From Muribaculaceae bacterium (lineage in GTDB: Bacteria > Bacteroidota > Bacteroidia > Bacteroidales > Muribaculaceae), in the NCBI GenBank assembly GCA_022509165.1, contig JAFLTT010000005.1:62001-126000 (forward strand): DNA of 64,000 nucleotides, written 5' to 3'. A program made the position numbers and the translations under genes. Below the pieces are notes generated by a model, which was not told the DNA's origin, ran no database searches, and saw nothing but the letters and a program-made list of their open reading frames with translations. Below, in pieces: positions 17,565-27,875 of this stretch (position 1 is the stretch's first letter; each line of letters starts with the position of its first letter).

Positions 17565-18560
17565 ATGGAGGTTTCAATCATATTACTTACCTACAACCAG
17601 GAAACGTCTATAAAAAAAGCTCTTGACTCTATACTGATGCAAAAGTTCAATGGCCCCTACGAAATAATTATAGGCGATGACTGCTCTACTGACAGTACAG
17701 GGGAAATATGCAAAGAATATGCGGCAAGATATCCGGATATTATCAAATATTATCGCCGTGATGAAAACCTTGGTTTGGTTAAAAATTATTATGATTGTCT
17801 CGATAAAGCTACCGGAAAGTATATAGCAGATTGCGCCGGTGATGATTTTTGGGTAAACGAACATCGATTGCAGATACTTTATGATTTCATGGAGTCACAT
17901 CCCGACACAAATTTAGTTGCAGGCGAGTGGTTATGCCTAAATCCGGACCAAGATATCATTAAAGCCGGTAATGCTGCTCCACCGGGAGAATACTCGGGTA
18001 GGAAAGATTTATTAAACATCCTTCTGAACAAAACAGTAATTAATCTGAGTTCTTCCTTATATAAAAGTGCGGTCGTCAAACAGATGATTCAACGGTTTCC
18101 AAAATTATTTATAGGTGATAACCTGAGATTTGAAGACCTCCAAATCATCCTAACTTGTATTTCACAGGGTCATATCTCTGTAATCCCTACTACCGTTTAC
18201 ATGTATTGCACCGGCCATGACTCTGTTTCGAATCCTAAAACTTTCCTAAAAAAATACTTATATACCTCAAATGCTATCATTCAACACCGTAACCTGGTAA
18301 AATTTTTTCTTCCTAATCCTTCTCCTTCGGAATCGGAACAACTCAAAAGATACTATAAAAACAAGGCAAATTATATACTTTCTATGGCGTTTAAGGCCGG
18401 ACCTGATGTAATGATCACTTATCCTTTAGACCGAAATATTAAAAAGGAGGCCTCAGCTAAAGGAGTGTTTTATTATTGTCTTATGCAAAATAAAATATTA
18501 TGGGAATCAGCACTAAAAGTGATAGAAGTATTAAAGCCCGATAAATTACAAATAAAATGA
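17565..18560 (+). CDS. Family 2 glycosyltransferase
   Basis: A 331-aa GT-A fold enzyme. The N-terminus VSIILLTYNQETSIKKALDS is the usual GT2 start, with nucleotide-binding Asp in IIIGDDCSTDSTGEI, and the donor-binding acidic pair in IADCAGDDFWVNEHRLQ. The C-terminal third is helical and positively charged, with no membrane helix. It transfers a sugar from an activated donor to a glycan; the donor is not predictable. Its start follows the TupA-like stop by 2 bp, and its end overlaps the next gene by 4 bp (ATGA), so the three genes form a translationally coupled cassette. Confidence 0.92.
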   Translation: MEVSIILLTYNQETSIKKALDSILMQKFNGPYEIIIGDDCSTDSTGEICKEYAARYPDIIKYYRRDENLGLVKNYYDCLDKATGKYIADCAGDDFWVNEHRLQILYDFMESHPDTNLVAGEWLCLNPDQDIIKAGNAAPPGEYSGRKDLLNILLNKTVINLSSSLYKSAVVKQMIQRFPKLFIGDNLRFEDLQIILTCISQGHISVIPTTVYMYCTGHDSVSNPKTFLKKYLYTSNAIIQHRNLVKFFLPNPSPSESEQLKRYYKNKANYILSMAFKAGPDVMITYPLDRNIKKEASAKGVFYYCLMQNKILWESALKVIEVLKPDKLQIK

Positions 18561-19471
18561 TACGTTGGCCGGAACGATTTAAATGGATTGAAGGACGAAA
18601 GTCCAAAGTGAAATATGTGCAGGGATTTGTGAGAAAATTCGCTTCTCTGGCTGAAAATGTATTCATTCGTCTAGCCCCGCTTCCGGTTCCCGGTGTAAAT
18701 AAGAAAGAAAACCTCAATAAAAAAATAATTGTTTCTCTCACTTCTTTCCCTCCGCGCATCAATCAGGTTTACTATGCCATAAAGTCTCTTATGCTACAAA
18801 GTATGGTTGCTGACAAAATAATCCTATGGCTGGCGGCCGAACAGTTTCCTGATTTTCAGATACCTGAACCATTAGAGAAATTAAAAAGATTAGGGTTGGA
18901 AATAAGATTTACTGAAGATGATTTGAAGTCGCATAAAAAGTACTATTATGCTTTACAGGAACAGAAACCGGATGAACTGATAATTACTTTCGACGATGAT
19001 CTGATATATGAGCCTAAAGCAATAGAACGGCTCGTAAAGTTATATCAGAGATATCCCGACAAAATTATAGTAAACCGAGGGTTGGCTGTGACATATTCAC
19101 CGGAAAAGGGCGTAGACAGGAGCGACCCTTCACGATTATACAGCGACGTAGGAGTAAATTCACCATCATTTCTTGTGATACCTTCTACGGGGGCAGGCTG
19201 CCTATATCCTTATGGATTAATGCCTTCTTCCACCTTCATTAAGGAAGACATACTTAACCTGGCACCCTCAGCCGATGACATATGGATTTGGTATAACAGT
19301 CTGAAAGGCAAAGTAGGTGTAGTGAAAACAAAAAAGATATCCCGGGCTCTTTGTGAGGTGACCGGAAGTCAGAAGATTTGTCTGGATCGTATAAATGATG
19401 CCGGAGGAGAAAATGACCGCGTTTTGAGTAGACTTGATTATAGGAATACGCCTCTAACAGATCCGGAATAA
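18557..19471 (+). CDS. Glycosyltransferase-like protein with DDD motif
   Basis: A 304-aa protein beginning with a basic segment, then KIIVSLTSFPPRINQVYYAI, the opening of a GT-A family seen in polysaccharide loci. The metal/nucleotide site is LIITFDDDLIYEPKAIERL. Later segments are STGAGCLYPYGLMPSS, SADDIWIWYNSL (probable acceptor-side Asp) and KICLDRINDAGGENDRVL. Its start overlaps the preceding GT2 gene (ATGA). It is the last gene of the plus-strand cassette and converges on a minus-strand gene two bases away. The sugar and linkage are unknown. Confidence 0.8.
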   Translation: MIRWPERFKWIEGRKSKVKYVQGFVRKFASLAENVFIRLAPLPVPGVNKKENLNKKIIVSLTSFPPRINQVYYAIKSLMLQSMVADKIILWLAAEQFPDFQIPEPLEKLKRLGLEIRFTEDDLKSHKKYYYALQEQKPDELIITFDDDLIYEPKAIERLVKLYQRYPDKIIVNRGLAVTYSPEKGVDRSDPSRLYSDVGVNSPSFLVIPSTGAGCLYPYGLMPSSTFIKEDILNLAPSADDIWIWYNSLKGKVGVVKTKKISRALCEVTGSQKICLDRINDAGGENDRVLSRLDYRNTPLTDPE

Positions 19472-19472
19472 T

Positions 19473-19763
19473 TCATACCGGTTCATCTAAAGGATTGCGT
19501 TGCCGGTACCTCTTTTTCTCTTTTGAATTGGTAGACTTTTTCTTTTTATTGCGATTTTTATTATCTTCTTTCTTTTGCTGTTTCTTCAATTCTAACGAAT
19601 CTATCAATTGGGGATATTCATTGACAACGGGCACTATTTCGGCCTCAGTTTTAGTTGTGCCGAATAAGGTGACGCCGATACCGGCTGCCACAATAATGAG
19701 AGAAATAAGAGCTATCAACAGCACTCCCCTTCTTTCAGAGGCCGTATATGAAATATGTGCCAT
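19473..19763 (-). CDS. Small single-pass membrane protein with basic tail
   Basis: A 96-aa protein with one membrane helix (about residues 13-34, VLLIALISLIIVAAGIGVTLF). A stretch of ~25 residues and a very basic tail rich in Lys/Asn/Arg (KEDNKNRNKKKKSTNSKEKK) follow. No domain is recognised. It lies 21 bp after tamL on the same strand and may be the last gene of the tamB-tamL unit. A role in envelope assembly is only inference from position. Confidence 0.65.
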   Translation of the reverse strand: MAHISYTASERRGVLLIALISLIIVAAGIGVTLFGTTKTEAEIVPVVNEYPQLIDSLELKKQQKKEDNKNRNKKKKSTNSKEKKRYRQRNPLDEPV

Positions 19764-19784
19764 GGCTTAATGGGGTATGGGCTC

Positions 19785-22097
19785 TTAAAACGGATATCCT
19801 ATAGCCAGATGGAAAGCAAAGGCCTTTTTAAATGCTATGTTGAAATAATGAGGATTTTCAGGGAAATAAGGAGCATGAAGACCATATCCTAAATCACCTC
19901 TCAAAACCATAACACCTATATCCACACGGAGTCCTACACCGGTGCCTAAAGCGATGTCACGCAGGAAGGTACTTCCCTTAAGCAATCCTCCTGGTCGCTG
20001 AGGGTCGTTTTTCAAAAGCCATACATTACCGGCATCCAGGAATACCGCACCATGAAGAATACTTACTATCGGGAATCGGTATTCTACATTTGCCTCTAAT
20101 TTAAATGTTCCTGTTTGGTCGAAATAACCATCCCTTTCTTGGTTTGGTGGCCGGTAAGAACCCGGGCCTAAAGAACGGATGGTAAAAGCTCGGATTGAGT
20201 TTGCACCTCCTATATAAAATTGTTCGGAATAAGGTACCTGTTTGGAGTTTCCATAAGGATGCTCAGCCCCTATCAGTACTCTCGAAACAATCCATTGGTC
20301 GGATTTTGGGAAAAGACGCCGGTTATATACAAGTTGGAACTGGCCTTTAATAAACTGGGAGAACGGTGTGCCGAAAAGAGTTTTCTCACCTTTCACCCCA
20401 CACAAGGAGTAAATGCCATCGAAGATATTGCCTGCCTCTGTAAGTATGGTCTGCACATTGATTCCGTTTATCCTCTCACGTTCGAAGAATCTGTCGTAGG
20501 TGTAGGTCCAGCTTATCTGCGGTATAAACTGATCTTGGAATCCTAAAGCGATTGCCGGATTCTCTGTCATGATCCGGTCAAATTCCTCAGTATGCTTAAG
20601 TAACTTGGTATAGGTAAGTTTAAAGAGGGTAAGTTGATTAAGCGAAAAACGGTTGGTACGCCATTCATAGGAAATGCCCGCATTAAATTCAGCCATGTTA
20701 AAGAATTGTGGTCTGTTAAGAGTATTGGCACCAAGGCTGATGGTAGTCCAGTTAAGATCTCTTCGGGTTCGCTTTATGAAGTTGGGGGCAAGAAGGCGTG
20801 GAAAGGCCAGAGAACCTGTGATTCCGAATTCATAACTATTGAAATTCTTATTCCTTTCTCCTCCTGTCTGCCATTCATAGTCTGCGGTCAGTTGTACGCT
20901 AAGTTTTTCTCCTCCTCCGAATATATTGTTATGAGAAAGTCCCAATACAATTCCCGGTCCGAGATAACTGTTGGACTTGGAGGTTAAGTTCACAGCTATA
21001 GATGCTTCGATGGGACTCTGAAACCTTGCTGTAGTGTAGATATCTACCAAAGGATTTGAAGGGCTGGTATCAGAAGGGGTCACATTAATTTGGATCCCGC
21101 CAAAAATACCTAACCGAGAGAGACGTGTCTGAGTAAGATTCATATCTCTGACAGTGAGCAATTTCCCTTCTCGGAAAGTGATACATTCAGGGATTAAGCT
21201 CCTGCGAAGACGTGCCGGCTCGTACACTATCAGTTCTCCACGTTTTGTCATGGTTGTGTCAGGTGTCCCTGGGCTCTCCTCGCTGTTGCGAAGTATGATT
21301 GTCTCTATCTTCCCGGTGCGATACTGCAGTTTGGCCATATCGGGAATATTGTTGACAAGGTTAACCTTGAGAGCCACTTCCCCGGGAGTGATGAGGGTGT
21401 CGGCAAGAAATTCTATATATTCCGGACGGAAATAATAGTATCCTCTGTTGCGCATTGCATTGACTATTCTCACTCTTTCCGCCTCTAAGGAATCTACACA
21501 GAAGATTTCTCCTTTTTTGAGGTATGGGCTCTTCTTCGCAACTGAATCGATAAATTTGTTGAGAGATGAATTGCTCTCAAGATACATGATGGAATCTATT
21601 CGATGAGGTTTGGGCACATGCAAAGTATATCCGATTGCCGCAAGTTTATCGTTTTTCTTATCATGCTCAATATTGTAAGTCACTTGTGAACCGAAATAAC
21701 CATTGTCGTCCAGCAACTGTTGCATTAGCTTTGCCCTTATTTCCGGTTTCACCTCCCTCACCAGCACCGGGTCCTTCACCCATTTACGATAAAGCCATCC
21801 CTTGAGACCCTTGGCAGAATCATTCCAGTTGTTGTAGACCCATAGACCTAAAGGTATTTTTATGAAAGGTGCAAGAATATAATCATTGGCGTCTGTTTCA
21901 CCGGTCTTTCGCAGTTCAGACTCTAATGCAGAGGGAAGCTTTGTATTGTCGGCTGTTATCACATCAAATTTTCCCATTCCTGTATACCGAGTCTCATCAG
22001 GACCCAGACGTTTGGTTGTGGAACACGAAACAATCACCAGCAGCAAGAAAACTACCAGTACCGATGCAACGGGAATTTTTCTGATATTACCTTTCAT
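19785..22097 (-). CDS. tamL: TamL: lipoprotein BamA/TamA-family outer-membrane protein
   Basis: A 770-aa Omp85-superfamily protein. The signal peptide ends in a lipobox (VIVSC, Cys25), so unlike proteobacterial TamA it is a lipoprotein, which is the form found in Bacteroidota. POTRA-like segments follow (DDNGYFGSQVTYNIEHDK, RIVNAMRNRGYYYF, LSRLGIFGGIQINVTPSD). The C-terminal ~400 residues are a beta-barrel with the family motif near GGANSIRAFTIRSLGPGSY (the VRGF-like loop) and a final strand ending AFHLAIGYPF. It pairs with TamB across the periplasm to insert or deliver envelope components. Its start overlaps the end of tamB by 11 bp. Confidence 0.9.
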   Translation of the reverse strand: MKGNIRKIPVASVLVVFLLLVIVSCSTTKRLGPDETRYTGMGKFDVITADNTKLPSALESELRKTGETDANDYILAPFIKIPLGLWVYNNWNDSAKGLKGWLYRKWVKDPVLVREVKPEIRAKLMQQLLDDNGYFGSQVTYNIEHDKKNDKLAAIGYTLHVPKPHRIDSIMYLESNSSLNKFIDSVAKKSPYLKKGEIFCVDSLEAERVRIVNAMRNRGYYYFRPEYIEFLADTLITPGEVALKVNLVNNIPDMAKLQYRTGKIETIILRNSEESPGTPDTTMTKRGELIVYEPARLRRSLIPECITFREGKLLTVRDMNLTQTRLSRLGIFGGIQINVTPSDTSPSNPLVDIYTTARFQSPIEASIAVNLTSKSNSYLGPGIVLGLSHNNIFGGGEKLSVQLTADYEWQTGGERNKNFNSYEFGITGSLAFPRLLAPNFIKRTRRDLNWTTISLGANTLNRPQFFNMAEFNAGISYEWRTNRFSLNQLTLFKLTYTKLLKHTEEFDRIMTENPAIALGFQDQFIPQISWTYTYDRFFERERINGINVQTILTEAGNIFDGIYSLCGVKGEKTLFGTPFSQFIKGQFQLVYNRRLFPKSDQWIVSRVLIGAEHPYGNSKQVPYSEQFYIGGANSIRAFTIRSLGPGSYRPPNQERDGYFDQTGTFKLEANVEYRFPIVSILHGAVFLDAGNVWLLKNDPQRPGGLLKGSTFLRDIALGTGVGLRVDIGVMVLRGDLGYGLHAPYFPENPHYFNIAFKKAFAFHLAIGYPF

Positions 22098-25000
22098 TGC
22101 CTTCTATCTTCTTTACTGTAATGGTGTCGTTAACCTCTTTATGAGAATTGGTCCCTGCACTCACTGAATCCGGTGCCACCGGTTTATTAATGGAGTCGCG
22201 TGTTTCAACAGATCGTGCCGCATTTCCACCGGTTCCAAATCCCGGGAAGACGCCTCGGCCGGGAAGGTTATTGGTCTTAGGCGTATTGAACTTGAAAAGT
22301 GACTTCAGATTTGAAAGACGTCTCCGCAAGAGGAAACCGCCACCCATCTCTGTAATTTCACCCTCCAGGATACTTTCATATCCTGTGTGGCGGAACAGAC
22401 GTGCATACATGGTCACATTTGCTGTCTGTTTCAACAGATATTCGAAGGATATGTCACTGATAAGATTTTCCGAGAAGTTTTCATCTGCTGCAGCATCGGT
22501 AGTGTAATTACCACCCACTGATATCTTGAACCGGTTGTTGAAAAGTGACTTCGATACCTGATAACTATAACTTGTGGAAGACCCCATCTGGCCGTCGGTT
22601 GAGTTGCCGAATTGATCTACCCCAAGACTTATGTCTACACCTCTCACATTGTTCGCAAGCCAGCCATTGATAGTCGAGGTGAGGATATTATACATGGTGC
22701 CTTGCAAAAGATCGCTGCTGGCAGTCTTTACTCCGGCACCCGAATATTGGCCTGTAAGAAGCATATTCAATGCAGCCATGCTTCTGGCATTCGGCGTCAT
22801 GGATTGCAGTTCGTTGCGTATCGACATATCGTCGTCTGTAGTAAGGTCGAATTCTATTTTCGGACTCTGGAGATTGTTAGTGATATCCACTCCTACCTCA
22901 AAGTTCACTATACGTGAATTGCCGTTTTCAATGACACTCGCCCTCACATTATCCCAGGCTTTGATATTGAAGGATGGATTCATTAAATCTCCCTGGAACT
23001 GAACGTAACTTGTGGGTTCAAACACAAACTTCTTTTCACCCACTATCGGCATGCTGTAACTTGCAAAACCATTGCCGGTGAAAATCTGGCCGTTGAGCCT
23101 CATGTCACCAAGATAGTTCTGGAAATAAGTGAGATTACCGCTCGGTTGTATTTCTACCTTTGCCGACCCCGTAGTGGTGGAACCCGGATAGATCACATTC
23201 ACCTGCATACCCGGTTCAAGTGCAAGATTAGCCAGTATCCTCATTGACACGCTTGACGCCACGGTATCTTCTTTTAGCACGAGTACCGTATCATTGAAAT
23301 TCACAAACTTCACGATTCCTTCCGTGTTGTGGGATGTGAGCTGGGCTGTGGTCTGAGGTATCGAATAGGTCACATTAGTATTTGAGAGTATATTAACTCC
23401 TGCACTGACATTGAAATGTTCCAACGGACCTCGCGCACTTGCATGAAGATCTAAAAAGAGTTTGCCATACAGATCTGACCGGGCTCTCCAGTCGTTGTTT
23501 ATCAATTGGAAATTATTGGCATTGATGCGGAGGTTAAATATGGCACTCCTGAGATCACTCATATCCACCGTGCCATCAATTTCAATCGGATTCTTATTCG
23601 CACCCCAGATATCAAATTTATTGAAATCTATCACATTATCTGCCACAAGTATTGAGTCTTCGTTAAATTTCACCGAAGATCCCATCATCGGTATGAACAC
23701 ACCTACCGAGTCACAGGCTATGAAGCCGTTGAGTTTTGGTTCTTTAAGACTTCCTGTCACTCCCAACTCTCCATTCAGCCATCCGGATAATTGGGCCACA
23801 TCCTTACCTAGGAAGGGATTGGCTATATTAAGCGGGAACTTGGTTAATTCCAGTCCCATTGTCTTCACTTGTGGCACTTTCAATGAATCCGGCACAAGCA
23901 ACGCTTTCGCTGCAACTGCATTCTTACCGTTTATTTTCAATCCCAACCTTGCTCCTGTGGATCCATCTTCATTCATACCGGCTCTAAGGGATAGATCGAA
24001 ATCTCCCACTTTCATTCTGTCGTAGGTAAAATTCTGCACTCCCACATTGCCATTGCCATATAGCCATCCTTCGGTATATCCCACTCTTAGGTCAGCATCA
24101 AGAGAAGCAGTGATTGGAGGTGCGAAAACAGATAATTGTAGGAAATCCTGTACCTGGATATTGTCAAGAGCCAAGTGGAGTTCATCTCTTCCCTGGTCAC
24201 CTTTTTCTGTCTTCAGAAGAATACTGCTCTTTGGACTCGTGGCTAAAAGGTTGGCGTCTATCCTGAAGTTGCGTAAATTTACCTGAAGGCTGTTGTCGGT
24301 GTTGAAAGTCCATGGAATATAGCCGATCATAGCCTTTAAAGGAGTGAAATGCACAGTCACCACAGAATCCTGGAAAGCAGCTGTAAGTCCTAATCTGTAT
24401 CCTACTTCTTTCTTCTGGTTCAATTGTAGTAATCCCAACATCAGTCGGTTTTCACCCACATAACCATTGATATTGACATTGGCAAAATCTCCTATGGGAT
24501 TCGACGGTGTATTTCCCATGTGGGCCCTGTAATCCAATAATTCTCCACGTTGCCGAAGACTTAGGGTCAATGTGTCGGCCCTCATCTTGGCATTAGCGAA
24601 ATCAAGAATTTTGAAACGTGCGTGAATAATCGAATCATTCGTGATATTGCCATATATGGTATCCACACTAAGGCCCGCTCCAGCCAGTATATCGGCCATG
24701 GCACCATTACCTCCTGCTTCAAGGCTCAGTCGGAATTTTGGTAATGCCGTCTGCAATGCTGCAATATTAAGTTTCTTAGCGTCTATCTGTTTGCTTACAG
24801 AATCACCTACTTGTGTAAATGAGTCTATTAGAGCCTTCAAACCGGTGTAAGCCTGGAAATTGAGGCACGTGCCTTTGGCATCTATATCAGCTTCTACATT
24901 TTCCGGTGTGCTCTTAAAAAACAAATCTATATCATTAGGTATGGAATAGTAGTTGGCACCTGAAATATAGGCCAGATCCTCCATACATACTTCCACATTA

Positions 25001-27105
25001 TAAAGCCATTTTTCCGGACTTGCCGTGCCTTTGACTGTGATTGTGCCGCTTGCAGAACTCTGATCGGGAGAAAGTCCCAGCGCAGTTAGATTTATGTGAT
25101 CAAGCACCATTTTTAGATCGGTGGTATAAAGGTCGGGGGCCAGGGTCCCGTCTCCGTCTAATTTCACCCTAAGAATTTCATTGGGTGAATCCAGATGCAA
25201 TGAATACGCTCCTTTATCTAAAATTACCTCGGCATTGATATCTTTCAATACCTGATCATTATATTCAATAGAGGCAACCTTAAGTTGAACATCGGTCTCT
25301 GAGCCTTTTTTAGTGGGGTTAAACCCAACTCCTTGTGCCATCAGCGAGGCATTTACCTTGCCAATCTTGAGGTCGGGCATAAATCCTTTCACATTTATGT
25401 CTTTTACCGACACGTTAGCCTGGTATTTTTCAGGAGTCATTGCAACCTTTCCGGCTGCAACAACCGAACCTACCGTTGTCTTTAAATCAAAATTGGCTGC
25501 ATATACTTCATTCTGTGCCGTGGCCTCTCCTTGCAACTTTAATGCAGGCACATTAATGCCTTTCAGTTCCAAAAGGTTGTCGAGCACTTTAGGTCCGGTC
25601 ACATCACCTTCAAATGTTATCTTTGCATTAAGTTTCTTTAAATCGAAAGCGTTTGCTGCATAACCTTTTGCATGGATCCTTAGCACATCCTCAATTCCCA
25701 CATTTAAATCCGTGAGTCGTATATCGGAAAGTGTGCCTCCCGCCTCTACGTTAAACTCCAACGGATTTCGGGCTGGCATCTTCTTGGTGTAGGATTTTAA
25801 GTCAGGCATAAATGCCTCTATATCGGGCCATCCTACATCGCCGAATGCATCCAGATTGAACAATGTGTATGGATGCAGTTCCATAACTGCAAAAGGAATC
25901 TCCGCATTGGCATTAAGACTGGTAAAAGGTGTACGCAAATACACAGAACTCAACGTAAGACCTGTACTGTCTACTGCTACTGTACCGTTACCGGCTGTCA
26001 CCATCAAGCCACAGCGTTCATTTGCACTGATCGATGCTATTGGTAACCTTACGGTAGAGGCCTCATTGTAGAAGTTGTCGAGAACTATATCTACATCTGA
26101 AAATTGAAGGTACGAAGGATCGAAACCGGGAAGAGGCTTCGCCCCTTTTATTGCATATAAAGCCGAGAAATTCTGCACCTGTACTGTGTCGCCCTTAATT
26201 ATCATAGGAGCGGTTGGAACTGAAATAGTATCAATCGGTACAGGATGTGCAGCCACATATTCCGGAGTGGGAGTCAGATAGGTCACCGATCCATCAGAAG
26301 TACCTAAATAATCTGCAGTAATAAGACTTTTGCCTAAATCTATAACTCCGTTTCTTATTTCTACATTTTTTGATATAAGAGAGAGGGTGTCGATAGTCGG
26401 TAACATCGACATGCCAAAATCAAAACCTTCTATTACAGCATCTCGTAAGAGGATTTTAAGGTCAACGCTGGCAGTGGTATCGGCTGATGGCTTCTTTTTC
26501 CACACATCCATATCCAGACTCAGATCGGCCTCCCTGATTAAAAGTTTGTTGATATCTACCGTCATGGTCTTTATATCCACAGAACTTTTATCATCTATCT
26601 CTATAAGGTTGGCTTTCAGTTTCAGAAGCATCGAAGAATCCGGAGCCATTATCCGGAGACCGGCTTCCTCCAGTTTAAGGTCATTGATGTCTACATCCAA
26701 TTTAAACAGTGGGGCCAGCTTTACATCGGCTATCACCTCTTTGGCATATACCATCGTGTCGCCCGTAGCTTCAACTATGGTGACTCCATCTAAAGCCACA
26801 TCCACCGGCCATTTAAGTCTGAACCGGTCGATACCGATTTTCATCCCGGTGGATTTCTCCACTACATTACAAGCTACATTCTTTACAAAGGTCTGAACCG
26901 GAGGAACATAAAGAAGTATCGGCACAATTATAGCAATACACACCACGCAGATTATTATCCACATGAGTGTCTTAAGCACGATTCTCAACCATTTAGGATG
27001 AATCCAGTGCTTTTTTACAGGTCGGTCGTGAGAGGGAAATTGGTCTTTTTGACTATTTTCTTCCTCCTGTACCGGGGTTATTTCTTTATCTTTTTCTTCC
27101 TCCAA
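22087..27105 (-). CDS. tamB: Translocation and assembly module protein TamB
   Basis: A 1672-aa AsmA/TamB-type protein with one N-terminal membrane helix (about residues 39-65, after a charged cytoplasmic tail). More than 1300 residues of repetitive beta-structure follow, probably a hydrophobic groove spanning the periplasm. The C-terminal DUF490/TamB domain has landmarks such as TGSAKVEIQPSGNLTYFQNY, MRLNGQIFTGNGFASYSMP and VDISLGVDQFGNST. The only in-frame start near the family N-terminus is TTG at 27103-27105, just downstream of an in-frame stop. A -7-type box TAATTTTG lies at 27155-27162. The overlap with tamL indicates coupled translation. Confidence 0.93.
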   Translation of the reverse strand: MEEEKDKEITPVQEEENSQKDQFPSHDRPVKKHWIHPKWLRIVLKTLMWIIICVVCIAIIVPILLYVPPVQTFVKNVACNVVEKSTGMKIGIDRFRLKWPVDVALDGVTIVEATGDTMVYAKEVIADVKLAPLFKLDVDINDLKLEEAGLRIMAPDSSMLLKLKANLIEIDDKSSVDIKTMTVDINKLLIREADLSLDMDVWKKKPSADTTASVDLKILLRDAVIEGFDFGMSMLPTIDTLSLISKNVEIRNGVIDLGKSLITADYLGTSDGSVTYLTPTPEYVAAHPVPIDTISVPTAPMIIKGDTVQVQNFSALYAIKGAKPLPGFDPSYLQFSDVDIVLDNFYNEASTVRLPIASISANERCGLMVTAGNGTVAVDSTGLTLSSVYLRTPFTSLNANAEIPFAVMELHPYTLFNLDAFGDVGWPDIEAFMPDLKSYTKKMPARNPLEFNVEAGGTLSDIRLTDLNVGIEDVLRIHAKGYAANAFDLKKLNAKITFEGDVTGPKVLDNLLELKGINVPALKLQGEATAQNEVYAANFDLKTTVGSVVAAGKVAMTPEKYQANVSVKDINVKGFMPDLKIGKVNASLMAQGVGFNPTKKGSETDVQLKVASIEYNDQVLKDINAEVILDKGAYSLHLDSPNEILRVKLDGDGTLAPDLYTTDLKMVLDHINLTALGLSPDQSSASGTITVKGTASPEKWLYNVEVCMEDLAYISGANYYSIPNDIDLFFKSTPENVEADIDAKGTCLNFQAYTGLKALIDSFTQVGDSVSKQIDAKKLNIAALQTALPKFRLSLEAGGNGAMADILAGAGLSVDTIYGNITNDSIIHARFKILDFANAKMRADTLTLSLRQRGELLDYRAHMGNTPSNPIGDFANVNINGYVGENRLMLGLLQLNQKKEVGYRLGLTAAFQDSVVTVHFTPLKAMIGYIPWTFNTDNSLQVNLRNFRIDANLLATSPKSSILLKTEKGDQGRDELHLALDNIQVQDFLQLSVFAPPITASLDADLRVGYTEGWLYGNGNVGVQNFTYDRMKVGDFDLSLRAGMNEDGSTGARLGLKINGKNAVAAKALLVPDSLKVPQVKTMGLELTKFPLNIANPFLGKDVAQLSGWLNGELGVTGSLKEPKLNGFIACDSVGVFIPMMGSSVKFNEDSILVADNVIDFNKFDIWGANKNPIEIDGTVDMSDLRSAIFNLRINANNFQLINNDWRARSDLYGKLFLDLHASARGPLEHFNVSAGVNILSNTNVTYSIPQTTAQLTSHNTEGIVKFVNFNDTVLVLKEDTVASSVSMRILANLALEPGMQVNVIYPGSTTTGSAKVEIQPSGNLTYFQNYLGDMRLNGQIFTGNGFASYSMPIVGEKKFVFEPTSYVQFQGDLMNPSFNIKAWDNVRASVIENGNSRIVNFEVGVDITNNLQSPKIEFDLTTDDDMSIRNELQSMTPNARSMAALNMLLTGQYSGAGVKTASSDLLQGTMYNILTSTINGWLANNVRGVDISLGVDQFGNSTDGQMGSSTSYSYQVSKSLFNNRFKISVGGNYTTDAAADENFSENLISDISFEYLLKQTANVTMYARLFRHTGYESILEGEITEMGGGFLLRRRLSNLKSLFKFNTPKTNNLPGRGVFPGFGTGGNAARSVETRDSINKPVAPDSVSAGTNSHKEVNDTITVKKIEGNER

Positions 27106-27154
27106 TATGTTAGGTCAGAAGGTTTATCCCTGTTAAAATGCTCTTGAATGTCTT

Positions 27155-27162
27155 CAAAATTA
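27155..27162 (-). promoter_or_regulatory. Candidate -7 box for tamB
   Basis: TAATTTTG on the minus strand matches TAnnTTTG, about 50 bp before the tamB start. No TTTG lies at the expected -33 distance, so this is a partial match only. Confidence 0.4.
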
Positions 27163-27173
27163 CAATTTTCTTT

Positions 27174-27593
27174 TCACTTAGGAATAATTCTAAGCCAATA
27201 TTTCTGTAAAAGCATCCATAGTATAGCAAAAGTAAAGGCGCCTATAGTATCTGCCAGTATATCACCCCATTCAAATCCGCGGCCCTGCTGCATAAGATTC
27301 TGGGCACATTCTATAAAAATTCCAAAAAAGGTTACTGCAGTGGCATAAAGTGTTGCCATTCCCCATGAGGCCCGCTCCCATTGATGCACTCTTTGCCAGT
27401 CAAATAGCATCATGGCGGTCAACCCTCCAAACATTAATCCATGGGCTAATTTGTCGGCTCCGGGAAATAATTGAGGTGGATGCTCACCCAAGGGCTTGGG
27501 CGCTAAAGTAAGCCAAAGAATCACTACTCCCGTTATTATCGTGAACAACGCAGGGGGTAACTTCGACAGAACTCCGGGCAACCTTTCTGTCAT
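27174..27593 (-). CDS. VanZ-like family membrane protein
   Basis: A 139-aa protein with about four membrane helices. Landmarks of the VanZ-like family are LTLAPKPLGE, FPGADKLAHGLMFGGLTAMM (the conserved D-K-xxH segment), FGIFIECAQNLMQQGRGFEWGDILADTIGAF (the conserved E...Q...R..DxxD pattern). The family is named for teicoplanin resistance, but stand-alone members have no established function. It lies between tamB and a short membrane protein on the same strand, with short gaps of 68 and 29 bp. Confidence 0.88.
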   Translation of the reverse strand: MTERLPGVLSKLPPALFTIITGVVILWLTLAPKPLGEHPPQLFPGADKLAHGLMFGGLTAMMLFDWQRVHQWERASWGMATLYATAVTFFGIFIECAQNLMQQGRGFEWGDILADTIGAFTFAILWMLLQKYWLRIIPK

Positions 27594-27622
27594 TTCATTG
27601 CTATGATTATAAGGGAATGATA

Positions 27623-27793
27623 TTATTCCGCTTCTTTAGTGACGGTGATGATGGGATCACTGGCCTCGGGAGCTGCAGGGTCCGGTGTGTCCGAAGGATA
27701 AAAGAATATCACAAACAAACTTACTATTACAATAATCAGAGCTATTATTCCTATACTCTTTTTACCGTATCTCTTGTTCTCGTTATTTTCCAT
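27623..27793 (-). CDS. Short single-pass membrane protein (56 aa)
   Basis: ATG at 27793 opens a 56-codon frame on the minus strand: MENNENKRYGKKSIGI..., a strong membrane helix (about residues 14-32, IGIIALIIVIVSLFVIFFY), then an acidic, Pro-rich tail ending VTKEAE. The charge layout (basic before the helix, acidic after) predicts an N-in single-pass protein. It lies 82 bp from folK and 29 bp from the VanZ-like gene, all on one strand. The family is not recognised. Confidence 0.6.
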   Translation of the reverse strand: MENNENKRYGKKSIGIIALIIVIVSLFVIFFYPSDTPDPAAPEASDPIITVTKEAE

Positions 27794-27875
27794 AAATCAA
27801 TTTATTCTCTTTTTTTCCCTGATATAATTTTACTCTCTGATGCCTTTTTCCCTAAATATTTTGTGAATTCCTCCT

